Below, one piece after another: positions 31,613 through 40,733 of a stretch of DNA of 64,000 nucleotides. Made by a program: the position numbers and the translations under genes. Source of the DNA: Streptomyces lunaelactis (GTDB lineage: Bacteria; Actinomycetota; Actinomycetes; Streptomycetales; Streptomycetaceae); contig NZ_CP026304.1 in assembly GCF_003054555.1 (NCBI RefSeq), positions 5,642,001-5,706,000 of the forward strand. The letters run 5' to 3'. The notes beneath the pieces were generated by a model, which saw nothing but the letters and a program-made list of their open reading frames with translations, did not search any database and was not told where the DNA came from. Each line of letters opens with the position of its first letter. Positions within the stretch are counted from its first letter, which is position 1.

Positions 31613-34600
31613 GTGACCGCACGCATCACCGACCCCGAGCAGCTCAACGAGCTCCTCGGCATCCCCTTCACCCCGGAGCAGACGGCCTGCATCACCGCGC
31701 CGCCCGCCCCGCAGGTCATCGTGGCCGGAGCAGGGTCGGGGAAGACGACGGTCATGGCCGCGCGCGTGGTGTGGCTCGTGGGCACCGGCCAGGTCGCCCC
31801 CGAGCAGGTACTCGGCCTCACCTTCACCAACAAGGCGGCGGGCGAGCTCGCCGAGCGGGTCCGTAAAGCTCTCGTACGGGCGGGGGTGACGGACCCCGAC
31901 GCCATCGACCCGGACAACCCGCCCGGCGAGCCCCGTATCTCCACGTACCACGCCTTCGCCGGGCAGCTCCTGACCGACCACGGACTGCGCATAGGCCTGG
32001 AGCCGACCGCGCGTCTGCTCGCCGACGCCACCCGCTATCAGCTCGCCGCACGCGTGCTGCGCGAGGCGCCGGGGCCGTATCCCTCGCTGACCCGATCCTT
32101 CCCGTCCCTGGTCAGCGACCTGCTCGCGCTCGACGCGGAGCTCGCGGAACATCTCGTACGTCCCGAGCAGCTCGCCGCGTACGACGCCGAACTGCTGCGC
32201 ACCCTTCAGAGCGCCCGGCTCAGCAACGCCGAGCTGCGCAAGGTCCCCGAGGCGGCCGCCGCGCGCCGTGAACTGCTGGAGCTGACCGTCCGCTACCGCG
32301 AGGCCAAACGAGCCCGCGACCTCCTCGATTTCGGCGACCAGATCGCACTCTCCGCCGAGCTCGCGCTCACCCGCCCCGAGGTCGGCACGATCCTGCGGGA
32401 CGAATTCCGGGTCGTCCTGCTCGACGAGTACCAGGACACGTCCGTGGCCCAACGACTGCTGCTGTCCGGCCTGTTCGGCCAAGGCACCGGCCATCCGGTG
32501 ACCGCGGTCGGCGACCCCTGCCAGGCGATCTACGGCTGGCGCGGCGCTTCTGTCGCCAACCTGGACGACTTCCCCACCCACTTCGCGTACCCCGACGACC
32601 GCCTCGCGACCCGCTTCTCGCTGAGCGAGAACCGTCGCAGCGGCGGCCGGTTGCTGCACCTCGCCAACGGCCTGGCTGCCCCGCTGCGCGCGATGCACCA
32701 GGGCGTCGAGGCGCTGCGCCCCGCCCCCGGCGCCGAGCGCGACGGCATGGTCCGCTGCGCCCTCCTGCCCACCCACGCCGAGGAGATCGAGTGGCTCGCC
32801 GACTCGATCGCCCATCTGGTGCGTACGGGCAAGGAGCCCGGCGAGATCGCGGTCCTGTGTCGTACGGCGGGCGACTTCCCCGAGATCCAGGGCGCGCTGG
32901 TCGCCCGGGACGTCCCGGTCGAGGTCGTCGGCCTCTCCGGGCTGCTCCACCTGCCCGAGATCGCCGATCTGGTCGCGGTGTGCGAGGTCCTGCAGGATCC
33001 CGGCGCCAACGCCTCTCTCGTACGGCTGCTGACCGGACCGCGCTGGCGGATCGGCCCGCGCGACCTGGCGCTGCTCGGCCGCCGGGCCCGCCTCCTGGTC
33101 CACCGCACCCCGGCCGACGGGAAGGATCCGGACGAGCGGCTGGCTGCTGCGGTCGAGGGCACCGACCCGGCCGAGGTCATCTCGCTCGCCGACGCGCTCG
33201 ACACCTTCCTGGAGTCCGCCGGTGGGGAGGACGACGGCCTGCCGTTCTCCGCGGAGGCCCGGATCCGCTTCGCCCGCCTCGCCGCGGAACTGCGCGATCT
33301 GCGCCGCTCACTGGCCGACCCCTTGATGGACGTCCTGCACCGCGTCCTGGCCACCACCGGCCTGGAGGTCGAACTCTCGGCGTCCCCGCACGCCCTGGCA
33401 GCCCGCCGCCGCGAGACCCTCGCCAACTTCCTCGACACGGCGGCCGGTTTCGCGGCGCTGGACGGGGAGGCCTCGCTGCTCGCCTTCCTCGCCTTCCTGC
33501 GTACCGCCGCGCAGTACGAGAAGGGCCTGGACAACGCCCTGCCGGGCGGCGAGAACACGGTAAAGGTCCTGACGGCGCACAAGTCCAAGGGCCTGGAGTG
33601 GGACGTCGTGGCCGTCCCCGGCCTGGTCACCAAACACTTCCCGAACGATCAGGCACGCGAGGCATGGACCTCCCAGTCCAAGGTCCTGCCGCACGCGCTG
33701 CGCGGCGACGCGGCGACCCTTCCGGACGTTCCGTCCTGGGACGCGAAGGGGCTCAAGGCCTTCAAGGACTCGATGAAGGACCACCAGCACACGGAGGAAC
33801 TGCGCCTGGGATACGTCACGTTCACCCGCCCCCGCTCGCTGCTCCTGGGCTCGGGCCACTGGTGGGGCCCGACGCAGAAGCGCCGACGTGGCCCGTCGGC
33901 GTTCCTCCGGGCGCTGTACGACCACTGCGCGGAGGGCTTCGGCGAGATCGAGGTCTGGGCGGACGAACCGGAGGAGGACGCGGAGAACCCGTCGCTGCGG
34001 GAGACGGCGGGGGACCAGGCCTGGCCGCTTCCGCTGGACGCGACCTCGCTGTCCCGCCGCCGCGAGGCGGCGGACAAGGTGCTGAGGCACCTGGACGCGC
34101 TGACGCTGCTCCCGGCCGGCCTGGAGGACCAGGACCCGGGTGGGCCGGAGGACCTGGACCCGGGTGAGCCGGAGGACCTGGACGGGGAGCCCTGGGACGA
34201 CGAGCCGCCATGGGACCCGGACGCCCCGGAGCCGGAGTGGGAAGAGGACGCCCCGCCGGCGGACCTGCCGCACCAGCGCCGCGAAGCCGGCGCTGCCGGG
34301 GGTGCGGGGCCGTCCGCCCCTGTGCCCACTTCTCCCGGGGGCCGGGGCGGAGCCCCGGTTGAGGGAAGCGGAGCCCCGGTTGAGGGAAGCGGAGCCCCGG
34401 TTGAGGGACGGGGCGGGCCGGGGGAAGCAACCGCCCCCGAGGACACCCGCACCATCGCCTCCTGGGACCGTGACCTCGACACCCTCGCCGGGGAGCTCCG
34501 CCGTACCCGCGCCACCGTCCGCGACGTAGCCGTGCCGCCCTCCCTCACCGCCTCCCAGCTGCTCCGTCTCGCCGCCGACCCCGACGGCTTCGCCCAGGAG

Positions 34601-35146
34601 CTCGCCCGCCCCATGCCCGCCCCACAGCCCGCCGCCCGCCGCGGCACCAGGTTTCACGCCTGGGTGGAGTCCCGGTTCGAGGAGCTCCCGCTCCCGATGC
34701 TCGGCCCCGACGAGCTTCCCGGCGGCGACGCGGACGACCCCGAGATCGCGGACGAGCGCGATCTGGCCGCGCTCAAAGAGGCCTTCGAGCGCACCCCGTA
34801 CGCCCGCCGCACCCCCTACCGCGTGGAAACCCTCTTCCAGCTCACCCTCGCGGGCCGGGTGATCCGCGGCCGCATCGACGCCGTCTACCGCGACGACGCG
34901 ACAGGGGCGTACGAGATCGTCGACTGGAAGACCAGCCGTACGCGCACCGCAGACCCCCTCCAGCTCGCCGTCTACCGCCTCGCCTGGGCCGAACAGCACG
35001 ACCTCCCCCTCGAAGCCGTCAACGCCGCGTTCGTCTACATTCGCAGCGGCGAAATCGTCCGCCCCGACCCCCTGCCCGGCCGCGCCGAGCTGGAGCGCAT
35101 CCTGCTGGGCGAGACGGCCGACGAGGCAGCAACCCGGGCCCGTTAG
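31613..35146 (+). CDS. adnB: AdnB-type UvrD-like helicase with RecB-type nuclease
   Basis: A 1177-residue second subunit of AdnAB. Helicase: VIVAGAGSGKTTVMAARV (Walker A near 39), LTFTNKAAGELAERV, LLDEYQDTSVAQRLLL, GDPCQAIYGWRGA, LTAHKSKGLEWDVV and LGYVTFTRPRSLLL. The C-terminal nuclease shows GRIDAVYRDD, YEIVDWKTSR (near 1102) and LQLAVYRLAW. No C-terminal CxxCx5C group exists, unlike the AdnA partner. A long acidic/proline linker with three 21-bp repeats (34349-34408) joins the motors to the nuclease. The GTG at 31613 lies 7 nt after TAGCCT with no ribosome site, so a leaderless start from its own promoter is likely. Confidence 0.92.
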   Translation: MTARITDPEQLNELLGIPFTPEQTACITAPPAPQVIVAGAGSGKTTVMAARVVWLVGTGQVAPEQVLGLTFTNKAAGELAERVRKALVRAGVTDPDAIDPDNPPGEPRISTYHAFAGQLLTDHGLRIGLEPTARLLADATRYQLAARVLREAPGPYPSLTRSFPSLVSDLLALDAELAEHLVRPEQLAAYDAELLRTLQSARLSNAELRKVPEAAAARRELLELTVRYREAKRARDLLDFGDQIALSAELALTRPEVGTILRDEFRVVLLDEYQDTSVAQRLLLSGLFGQGTGHPVTAVGDPCQAIYGWRGASVANLDDFPTHFAYPDDRLATRFSLSENRRSGGRLLHLANGLAAPLRAMHQGVEALRPAPGAERDGMVRCALLPTHAEEIEWLADSIAHLVRTGKEPGEIAVLCRTAGDFPEIQGALVARDVPVEVVGLSGLLHLPEIADLVAVCEVLQDPGANASLVRLLTGPRWRIGPRDLALLGRRARLLVHRTPADGKDPDERLAAAVEGTDPAEVISLADALDTFLESAGGEDDGLPFSAEARIRFARLAAELRDLRRSLADPLMDVLHRVLATTGLEVELSASPHALAARRRETLANFLDTAAGFAALDGEASLLAFLAFLRTAAQYEKGLDNALPGGENTVKVLTAHKSKGLEWDVVAVPGLVTKHFPNDQAREAWTSQSKVLPHALRGDAATLPDVPSWDAKGLKAFKDSMKDHQHTEELRLGYVTFTRPRSLLLGSGHWWGPTQKRRRGPSAFLRALYDHCAEGFGEIEVWADEPEEDAENPSLRETAGDQAWPLPLDATSLSRRREAADKVLRHLDALTLLPAGLEDQDPGGPEDLDPGEPEDLDGEPWDDEPPWDPDAPEPEWEEDAPPADLPHQRREAGAAGGAGPSAPVPTSPGGRGGAPVEGSGAPVEGSGAPVEGRGGPGEATAPEDTRTIASWDRDLDTLAGELRRTRATVRDVAVPPSLTASQLLRLAADPDGFAQELARPMPAPQPAARRGTRFHAWVESRFEELPLPMLGPDELPGGDADDPEIADERDLAALKEAFERTPYARRTPYRVETLFQLTLAGRVIRGRIDAVYRDDATGAYEIVDWKTSRTRTADPLQLAVYRLAWAEQHDLPLEAVNAAFVYIRSGEIVRPDPLPGRAELERILLGETADEAATRAR
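34349..34408 (+). repeat. Three-copy 21-bp tandem repeat in the adnB linker
   Basis: Units at 34349-34369, 34370-34390 and 34391-34408 (last one 18 bp), each starting GGAGCCCCGGTTGAGG and encoding GAPVEGS. The unit resembles the Streptomyces intergenic element seen near 348-390, as if that element had entered the coding region and been amplified in frame. Confidence 0.7.
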
Positions 35147-35156
35147 GCTCAAGTGC

Positions 35157-36563
35157 ATGAGCGACACCCCGGACAGCGCCGTCCGTACGTACATCCAGCA
35201 GCACCGCGCCGCCTTCCTCGACGACCTCGCCGACTGGCTGCGCATCCCGTCCGTGTCGGCCCAGCCCGACCACGCGGCGGACGTACGGCGCAGCGCCGAC
35301 TGGCTCGCGGCCAAGCTCAAGGAGACCGGCTTCCCGGTCACCGAGGTCTGGCCCACGCCCGGCGCCCCCGCGGTCTTCGCCGAGTGGCCGTCCGGCGACC
35401 CGGACGCGCCCACCGTCCTGGTCTACGGCCACCACGACGTCCAGCCCGCCGCCCGCGAGGACGGCTGGCACACCGACCCCTTCGAGCCCCAGATCATCGA
35501 CGGCCGGATGTACGGCCGCGGCGCTGCGGACGACAAGGGTCAGGTCTTCTTCCACACCCTGGGCGTACGGGCGCACCTCGCCGTCACCGGCCGCACCGCC
35601 CCCGCCGTCAACCTCAAGCTGCTGATCGAGGGCGAGGAGGAGTCCGGATCCCCGAACTTCCGCGCCCTGGTCGAGGCCAACGCCGCCCGCCTCGCCGCGC
35701 ACACCGTGATCGTCTCGGACACCGGCATGTGGTCCGAGACGACCCCCACCGTCTGCACCGGCATGCGCGGCCTCGCGGACTGCGAGATCGAGCTGTACGG
35801 CCCCGACCAGGACATCCACTCCGGTTCGTTCGGCGGCGCGGTGCCCAACCCGGCCACCGTCGCCGCCCGCCTCGTCGCCGCGCTGCACGACGCGGACGAA
35901 CAGGTCACGATCCCCGGTTTCTACGACGGCATCGCGCCGCTCACCGACGCCGAGCGCGAGCTCTTCGCCGAGCTGCCCTTCGACGAGGGCTCCTGGCTGA
36001 ACACCGCCAAGTCGCACGGCACACTCGGCGAGGCCGGCTACTCCACGCTGGAGCGCGTCTGGGCCCGCCCGACCGCCGAACTCAACGGCATCGGCGGCGG
36101 CTACCAGGGCCCCGGCGGCAAGACGATCATCCCTTCGTCCGCCCAGCTGAAGCTCACGTTCCGCCTTGTCGCGGGCCAGGACCCGGACAAGGTCGAGCGC
36201 GCCATCACCGACTGGGTCGCGGCCCGTGTCCCCGCCGGCATCCGCCACGAGCTCAGCTTCGGCGCATCGACCCGCCCCTGTCTGACCCCGCTGGACCACC
36301 CCGCGCTGCAGTCGGTCGTACGGGCCATGGGCCGCGCCTTCGACGGCCAGAAGATCCGCTTCACCCGCGAGGGCGGCTCGGGACCGGCCGCCGACCTCCA
36401 GGACGTGCTGGACGCCCCCGTGCTCTTCCTTGGCATCTCCGTACCGTCCGACGGCTGGCACGGACCCAACGAGAAGGTCGAACTGGACCTGCTCCTCAAG
36501 GGCGTGGAGACGACTGCCCACCTGTGGGGCGACCTCGCCGCCGCCCTCCGCTGGAAACGCTGA
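35157..36563 (+). CDS. M20 family dipeptidase/metallopeptidase
   Basis: A 468-residue M20 peptidase of the CNDP/carnosinase-like type. Metal and catalytic motifs: VYGHHDVQPA, GRGAADDKGQ, IEGEEESGSPN, VSDTGMWS, a dimerisation-domain segment DIHSGSFGGAVPNP, and RFTREGGSGPAADL near the end. Two zinc ions are expected. The ATG at 35157 lies 7 nt after a TAGGCT box that uses the stop codon of adnB, suggesting a leaderless start and separate transcription. Substrate probably dipeptides; not readable. Confidence 0.9.
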   Translation: MSDTPDSAVRTYIQQHRAAFLDDLADWLRIPSVSAQPDHAADVRRSADWLAAKLKETGFPVTEVWPTPGAPAVFAEWPSGDPDAPTVLVYGHHDVQPAAREDGWHTDPFEPQIIDGRMYGRGAADDKGQVFFHTLGVRAHLAVTGRTAPAVNLKLLIEGEEESGSPNFRALVEANAARLAAHTVIVSDTGMWSETTPTVCTGMRGLADCEIELYGPDQDIHSGSFGGAVPNPATVAARLVAALHDADEQVTIPGFYDGIAPLTDAERELFAELPFDEGSWLNTAKSHGTLGEAGYSTLERVWARPTAELNGIGGGYQGPGGKTIIPSSAQLKLTFRLVAGQDPDKVERAITDWVAARVPAGIRHELSFGASTRPCLTPLDHPALQSVVRAMGRAFDGQKIRFTREGGSGPAADLQDVLDAPVLFLGISVPSDGWHGPNEKVELDLLLKGVETTAHLWGDLAAALRWKR

Positions 36564-36611
36564 ACTCCGCTGACCTGAAAACCAATCCATCCGGGGGAGT
36601 TGGAAGTACCT

Positions 36612-37559
36612 GTGAGCACCATCGGCAACGGCACCACGCACCGCCCGATCGGTCTGACCGCGCATAGCGGAATCGACCGTGAGGCCCACCACCGCCTCGA
36701 CGAGGCCTGGCTGGCGGCGGCATGGAGCCACCCGTCGACCCGGGTCTTCGTGGTCTCCGGCGGCCAGGCGCTGATCGACGACACCCCCGACGGCCGCACC
36801 GAACTGGTCATGACCCCCGCCTTCGAGGCCCCCGTCACCGAGACCCACCGCTACTTCCTGGGCACGGACGAGGACGGAGTGCGCTACTTCGCGCTCCAGA
36901 AGGACGCCCTCCCCGGACGTATCGACCAGTCGGCCCGCCCGGCCGGTCTGCGCGAGGCCGGACTGCTGCTTTCCCCGCGCGACGCGGGGCTGCTGGCGCA
37001 TGCCGTGGCGCTGGAGAACTGGCAGCGACTGCACCGTTTCTGCTCACGCTGCGGCGAGCGCACTGTCATCGCGGCCGCGGGCCACATCCGCCGCTGCCAG
37101 GCCTGTGGCGCCGAGCACTACCCCCGTACCGACCCTGCCGTGATCATGCTCGTCACCGACGAGGAGGACCGCGCGCTGCTGGGCCGCCAGGTGCACTGGC
37201 CCGAGGGCCGCTTCTCGACGCTCGCGGGCTTTGTGGAGCCGGGCGAGTCGATCGAGCAGTCGGTGCGCCGCGAGGTCTGGGAGGAGGCGGGCGTCACGAC
37301 CGGCGAGGTCGAGTACATCGCCAGCCAGCCCTGGCCGTTCCCGTCCAGCCTGATGCTGGGCTTCATGGCGCGGGCGACCTCGTCCGAGATCAACGTGGAC
37401 GGCGAGGAGATCCACGAGGCGCGCTGGTTCTCCCGGGAAGACCTGCGGGCCGCCTTCGAGTCCGGGGAGGTGCTGCCTCCCTATGGGATCTCGATTGCGG
37501 CCCGCCTCATCGAGCTCTGGTACGGCAAGCCGCTCCCGAAGCCCGGAGATGTCGCGTAG
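36612..37559 (+). CDS. nudC: NAD+ diphosphatase / mRNA deNADding Nudix enzyme NudC
   Basis: A 315-residue NudC. A zinc ribbon (CSRCG ... CQACG) precedes the Nudix domain with box GFVEPGESIEQSVRREVWEEAGV (read as overlapping parts: GFVEPGES, RREVWEEAGV). The NudC-specific SQPWPFPSSLMLGF downstream confirms the family. It splits NAD(H) to NMN(H) and AMP and removes NAD caps from RNA. The GTG at 36612 gives MSTIGNG; GGAAG lies 5 nt upstream. Neighbours AdnAB, mycoredoxin and UvrD2 are in the same order as in M. tuberculosis (Rv3199c). Confidence 0.95.
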   Translation: MSTIGNGTTHRPIGLTAHSGIDREAHHRLDEAWLAAAWSHPSTRVFVVSGGQALIDDTPDGRTELVMTPAFEAPVTETHRYFLGTDEDGVRYFALQKDALPGRIDQSARPAGLREAGLLLSPRDAGLLAHAVALENWQRLHRFCSRCGERTVIAAAGHIRRCQACGAEHYPRTDPAVIMLVTDEEDRALLGRQVHWPEGRFSTLAGFVEPGESIEQSVRREVWEEAGVTTGEVEYIASQPWPFPSSLMLGFMARATSSEINVDGEEIHEARWFSREDLRAAFESGEVLPPYGISIAARLIELWYGKPLPKPGDVA

Positions 37560-37596
37560 CAGCCCGGCTGCTCAGTCGCTCGGACGCTGATCTCGC

Positions 37597-37839
37597 TCAG
37601 ACGCTGATCTTCTGCTTCACCTGGGCGAGCGAGGGGTTGGTCAGCGTCGAACCGTCCGGGAAGAGCACGGTCGGGACGGTCTGATTGCCCCCATTGGCCT
37701 TCTCGACGAAGGCCGCGGAATGCGGGTCCTGCTCGATGTTGATCTCGGTGTACGCGATGCCCTCGCGGTCCATCTGGCCCTTGAGCCGACGGCAGTAGCC
37801 GCACCAAGTGGTGCTGTACATCGTCACAGTCCCCTGCAT
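37597..37839 (-). CDS. mrx1: Mycoredoxin (glutaredoxin-like, CGYC)
   Basis: An 80-residue glutaredoxin fold: TVTMYSTTWCGYCRRLKGQM with redox motif CGYC (residues 13-16), TVPTVLFPDGST (cis-proline) and SLAQVKQKI. This is the mycoredoxin-1 type that reduces mycothiolated proteins using mycothiol, the actinobacterial low-molecular-weight thiol. The ATG at 37839 has a purine-rich site upstream (GGAGAGCGAGAG). Lies between nudC and uvrD2, as Rv3198A does in M. tuberculosis, but on the opposite strand to both. Confidence 0.93.
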   Translation of the reverse strand: MQGTVTMYSTTWCGYCRRLKGQMDREGIAYTEINIEQDPHSAAFVEKANGGNQTVPTVLFPDGSTLTNPSLAQVKQKISV

Positions 37840-37999
37840 GGTCTCTCGCTCTCCTGTGTGTCGCTTGCGTCGCTGAATCCGTAATGGCACCGCGTAGAAC
37901 GTACGTGGCCTGGCCACCATTCCCGCATTGGTACGACTGCGCCCCACCCCCTGTGGACAACGGCCGCATCCACCTCGACCGACCTGGCAGCATGGCGGT

Positions 38000-40174
38000 G
38001 TGACAGCAGCAACGCATTCCTCTCTTTTCCCGCAGGTCCCCGAGTCGGCGGACGCGGTGCTCGACGGGCTCGACCCCGAGCAGCGCGCGGTCGCGACGGC
38101 CCTGCACGGTCCGGTGTGTGTGCTGGCAGGTGCCGGCACGGGCAAGACGCGCGCCATCACCCACCGCATCGCGTACGGCGTGCGCGCGGGAATACTCCAG
38201 CCTGCCAGTGTGCTGGCCGTCACCTTCACCAACCGTGCCGCCGGCGAGATGCGAGGGCGGCTGCGGCAGCTCGGCGCGGGAGGCGTTCAGGCGCGCACGT
38301 TCCACTCCGCCGCGCTGCGCCAGCTCCAGTACTTCTGGCCGAAGGCGGTCGGCGGCGAGCTGCCCCGGCTTCTCGAGCGCAAGGTCCAGTTGGTCGCCGA
38401 GTCGGCCGCCCGCTGCCGTATCCGGCTCGACCGCAATGAGCTGCGGGATGTCACGAGCGAGATCGAGTGGGCCAAGGTCACCCAGACCGTGCCCGCCGAC
38501 TACCCGGCAGCGGTCGCCAAGTCGCACCGCGACGCCCCGCGCGACCCGGCCGAGATCAGCCAGGTCTACGGGATGTACGAGCAGCTCAAGCGCGACCGCG
38601 CGCTGATCGACTTCGAGGACGTGCTGCTGCTCACGGTCGGCATCCTCCAGGACCGGCACGACATCGCCGACCAGATCCGCAGCCAGTACCAGCACTTCGT
38701 GGTCGACGAGTACCAGGACGTCAGTCCGCTCCAGCAGCGGCTGCTCGACTTGTGGATGGGCGACCGGGACAGCCTCTGCGTCGTCGGCGACGCCAGCCAG
38801 ACGATCTACTCCTTCACCGGCGCCACCCCCGACCACCTGCTGAATTTCCGCACCCGCCACCCCGACGCGACCATGGTCAAACTGGTCCGCGACTACCGCT
38901 CCACGCCCCAGGTCGTCCATCTGGCCAACGGCCTGCTCAGCCAGGCCCAGGGCCGCGCCGCCGAGCACCGCCTCGAACTGATCTCGCAGCGCGAGGCCGG
39001 CCCCGAGCCCGCCTACACGGAGTACGCGGACGAGCCGGCCGAGGCCGAGGGCACCGCCCGCCGCATCCGTGACCTCATCGCCGCAGGCGTCCCGGCCGGC
39101 GAGATCGCCGTGCTCTACCGGATCAACGCCCAGTCGGAGGTCTACGAACAGGCGCTGGCCGACGCCGGTGTCCCGTACCAACTGCGCGGCGCCGAGCGGT
39201 TCTTCGACCGTCCCGAGGTACGGGAAGCGGGCGTCGCCCTGCGCGGTGCCGCCCGGGCCGGGGGCAACGATTCCCTGCTCGACGACGCCGATGGCCTTCC
39301 CTCCCAGGTCCGCGCGGTGCTCTCGACCAAGGGCTGGACCACCGAGCCCCCCGCCGGTTCGGGAGCGGTGCGTGACCGCTGGGAGTCCCTGGCCGCGTTG
39401 GTCGCTCTCGCCGAGGACTACGTACGGGTCAAGCCCGAGGCGAGCCTCTCCGATCTGGTGGCCGAGCTGGACGAACGCGCCGCCGCCCAGCACGCCCCGA
39501 CCGTCCAGGGCGTCACCCTCGCCTCACTCCACTCGGCGAAGGGCCTGGAGTGGGACGCCGTCTTCCTGGTCGGCCTCACCGAGGGCATGATGCCGATCAC
39601 CTACGCCAAGACCGATGAGCAGGTCGAGGAGGAGCGCCGGCTGCTCTATGTCGGCGTCACCCGTGCCCGTCTGCATCTCTCCCTCTCCTGGGCGCTCTCC
39701 CGCTCGCCCGGCGGCCGCGCCTCCCGCCGGCCCACCCGCTTCCTGAACGGGATGCGCCCCGGCTCGGCGGCCCCCGGCGCCCGCAGCGCCAGCGGTGGCG
39801 GCGGCATCGAACGCGGTAGTGGCGGCCGTCGCAAGCGACGCGGCCCGGTGCTGTGCCGCGTCTGCGGCAAGACGCTCACGGACGCCGGCGAGATGAAACT
39901 GATGCGCTGCGAGGACTGCCCCTCGGACATGGACGAGGCGCTGTACGAGCGCCTGCGCGAGTGGCGCTCGGAGCAGGCGAAGGAGCTGGGCCAGCCCGCG
40001 TACTGCGTGTTCACCGACAAGACACTGACGGCGATCGCCGAGGCCGTGCCGGGCAGCGAGGGCGAGCTGGCTGGTATCTCCGGCGTCGGTGGACGCAAGC
40101 TCGAGCGTTTCGGAGCCGATGTCCTGACCATCTGCGCAGGTCAGGACCTTGTGGGAGCCGACGAAGAGGACTGA
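38000..40174 (+). CDS. uvrD2: UvrD2-type DNA helicase with tetracysteine motif and HRDC domain
   Basis: A 724-residue SF1 helicase. Motifs: LAGAGTGKTRAI, VTFTNRAAGEMRGR, VVDEYQDVSPLQQ, VGDASQTIYSFTGA, LASLHSAKGLEWDAVF and LLYVGVTRARLHL. After about residue 600 a basic Gly/Ser linker leads to the tetracysteine pair CRVC and CEDC and then an HRDC domain (LREWRSEQAKEL, ISGVGGRKLERFG). This is exactly the architecture of mycobacterial UvrD2, where the cysteines are needed for unwinding. GTG start at 38000 with a CAGCAT box 6 nt upstream; no ribosome site. Followed by the wblC leader. Confidence 0.93.
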   Translation: MTAATHSSLFPQVPESADAVLDGLDPEQRAVATALHGPVCVLAGAGTGKTRAITHRIAYGVRAGILQPASVLAVTFTNRAAGEMRGRLRQLGAGGVQARTFHSAALRQLQYFWPKAVGGELPRLLERKVQLVAESAARCRIRLDRNELRDVTSEIEWAKVTQTVPADYPAAVAKSHRDAPRDPAEISQVYGMYEQLKRDRALIDFEDVLLLTVGILQDRHDIADQIRSQYQHFVVDEYQDVSPLQQRLLDLWMGDRDSLCVVGDASQTIYSFTGATPDHLLNFRTRHPDATMVKLVRDYRSTPQVVHLANGLLSQAQGRAAEHRLELISQREAGPEPAYTEYADEPAEAEGTARRIRDLIAAGVPAGEIAVLYRINAQSEVYEQALADAGVPYQLRGAERFFDRPEVREAGVALRGAARAGGNDSLLDDADGLPSQVRAVLSTKGWTTEPPAGSGAVRDRWESLAALVALAEDYVRVKPEASLSDLVAELDERAAAQHAPTVQGVTLASLHSAKGLEWDAVFLVGLTEGMMPITYAKTDEQVEEERRLLYVGVTRARLHLSLSWALSRSPGGRASRRPTRFLNGMRPGSAAPGARSASGGGGIERGSGGRRKRRGPVLCRVCGKTLTDAGEMKLMRCEDCPSDMDEALYERLREWRSEQAKELGQPAYCVFTDKTLTAIAEAVPGSEGELAGISGVGGRKLERFGADVLTICAGQDLVGADEED

Positions 40175-40187
40175 TACAAACTCGTCG

Positions 40188-40227
40188 AAAAAATAGTTTG
40201 CGCCCGCCCCAGCAGGCCCCATAGGTT
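40188..40227 (+). promoter_or_regulatory. WblC/WhiB7-type autoregulated promoter
   Basis: AAAAAATA (40188-40195) lies immediately upstream of a -35-like TTGCGC (40198-40203), then an 18-bp spacer and a -10 TAGGTT (40222-40227). An AT-rich block touching the -35 is the known recognition feature of WhiB7/WblC acting with the principal sigma factor through the AT-hook. Transcription would start near 40234, giving a leader of about 600 nt before wblC. Confidence 0.65.
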
Positions 40228-40268
40228 CTTAACCACGGGAACAGCGACTTCTCTGAAGCCCTGTCCTC

Positions 40269-40343
40269 GTGCTGTACTTATCCGAATACGCGCGATCGGC
40301 CCCGGCCGGTCCTCTAGACGCCGAGAGGAGGCGATTCCAGTGA
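40269..40343 (+). CDS. Possible 24-codon leader ORF with a TTA codon
   Basis: GTG at 40269 opens VLYLSEYARSAPAG and stops at TGA 40341-40343, overlapping the GTG of the next leader ORF (40340) by 4 nt. It contains TTA (40278-40280), the rare leucine codon read by the bldA tRNA in Streptomyces. No clear ribosome site precedes it, so translation is uncertain. Confidence 0.25.
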   Translation: MLYLSEYARSAPAGPLDAERRRFQ

Positions 40344-40666
40344 TCAGCATCGAGACCAGCTTCATCAGCACCGCCAAAATGACCGATCGCTCGGTCGTCT
40401 CCGCCTGCACGTTCGGCTTCTCCGCGGCGTTCAACGGCACCGGTGTGTCCGGCATCTCCGCCGTGCTTCCGGTCTCCGGCCTGGGCGGTCTCCCCGTCCT
40501 GGAGCGCAATGAGCGACCGACCAAGGCACTGGAAGCAGCAGTAGCAGCGGCAAAGGCTCGGGCCTATGCCTTTGCAGCGGCCAGTGCCGGCGCCAAGAAG
40601 CAGACGACGCAGCACCACACGATGTGGGCCTTCCGTGGGCTCGAACCCTGGAGTGATCCAGCCTGA
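40340..40666 (+). CDS. Leader ORF upstream of wblC (candidate regulatory uORF)
   Basis: A 108-codon frame with a very good ribosome site: GAGAGGAGG at 40323-40331, 8 nt before GTG 40340. The predicted peptide starts MISIETSFISTAKMTDRSVV, has no known domain, and ends with an alanine-rich helix and GLEPWSDPA. Its stop codon (40664-40666) lies inside a small hairpin (40661-40667 with 40673-40679), 24 nt before the strong terminator. This placement suits translation-dependent attenuation of wblC, which is reported for WhiB7/WblC leaders. The peptide itself may not matter. A shorter functional uORF inside cannot be excluded. Confidence 0.5.
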   Translation: MISIETSFISTAKMTDRSVVSACTFGFSAAFNGTGVSGISAVLPVSGLGGLPVLERNERPTKALEAAVAAAKARAYAFAAASAGAKKQTTQHHTMWAFRGLEPWSDPA

Positions 40667-40690
40667 TCCACCATCAGGCCGGCGCCTTCA

Positions 40691-40733
40691 GGGCCGCGGA
40701 ACCCCACCCGGGATCCGCGGCCCTTCTGTTTTC
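40691..40733 (+). terminator. Intrinsic terminator/attenuator in the wblC leader
   Basis: Perfect 10-bp stem GGGCCGCGGA (40691-40700) with TCCGCGGCCC (40714-40723), 13-nt loop, followed by TTCTGTTTTC. It is 24 nt after the leader ORF stop and about 110 nt before wblC, so read-through is needed for wblC expression. A smaller hairpin, GCCTGAT/ATCAGGC (40661-40679), lies just upstream and could act as an alternative structure. Confidence 0.8.

Noticed and set aside
33308..35413. 701-aa minus-strand open frame opposite adnB
   Set aside because: Antisense shadow; low-complexity tandem content comes from the adnB linker repeats.
35019..37034. 671-aa minus-strand frame opposite the M20 peptidase and nudC
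   Set aside because: Shadow of two well-supported genes; composition typical of antisense GC-rich DNA.
37481..39493. 670-aa minus-strand frame opposite uvrD2
   Set aside because: Overlaps well-supported uvrD2 and mycoredoxin genes; no domain.
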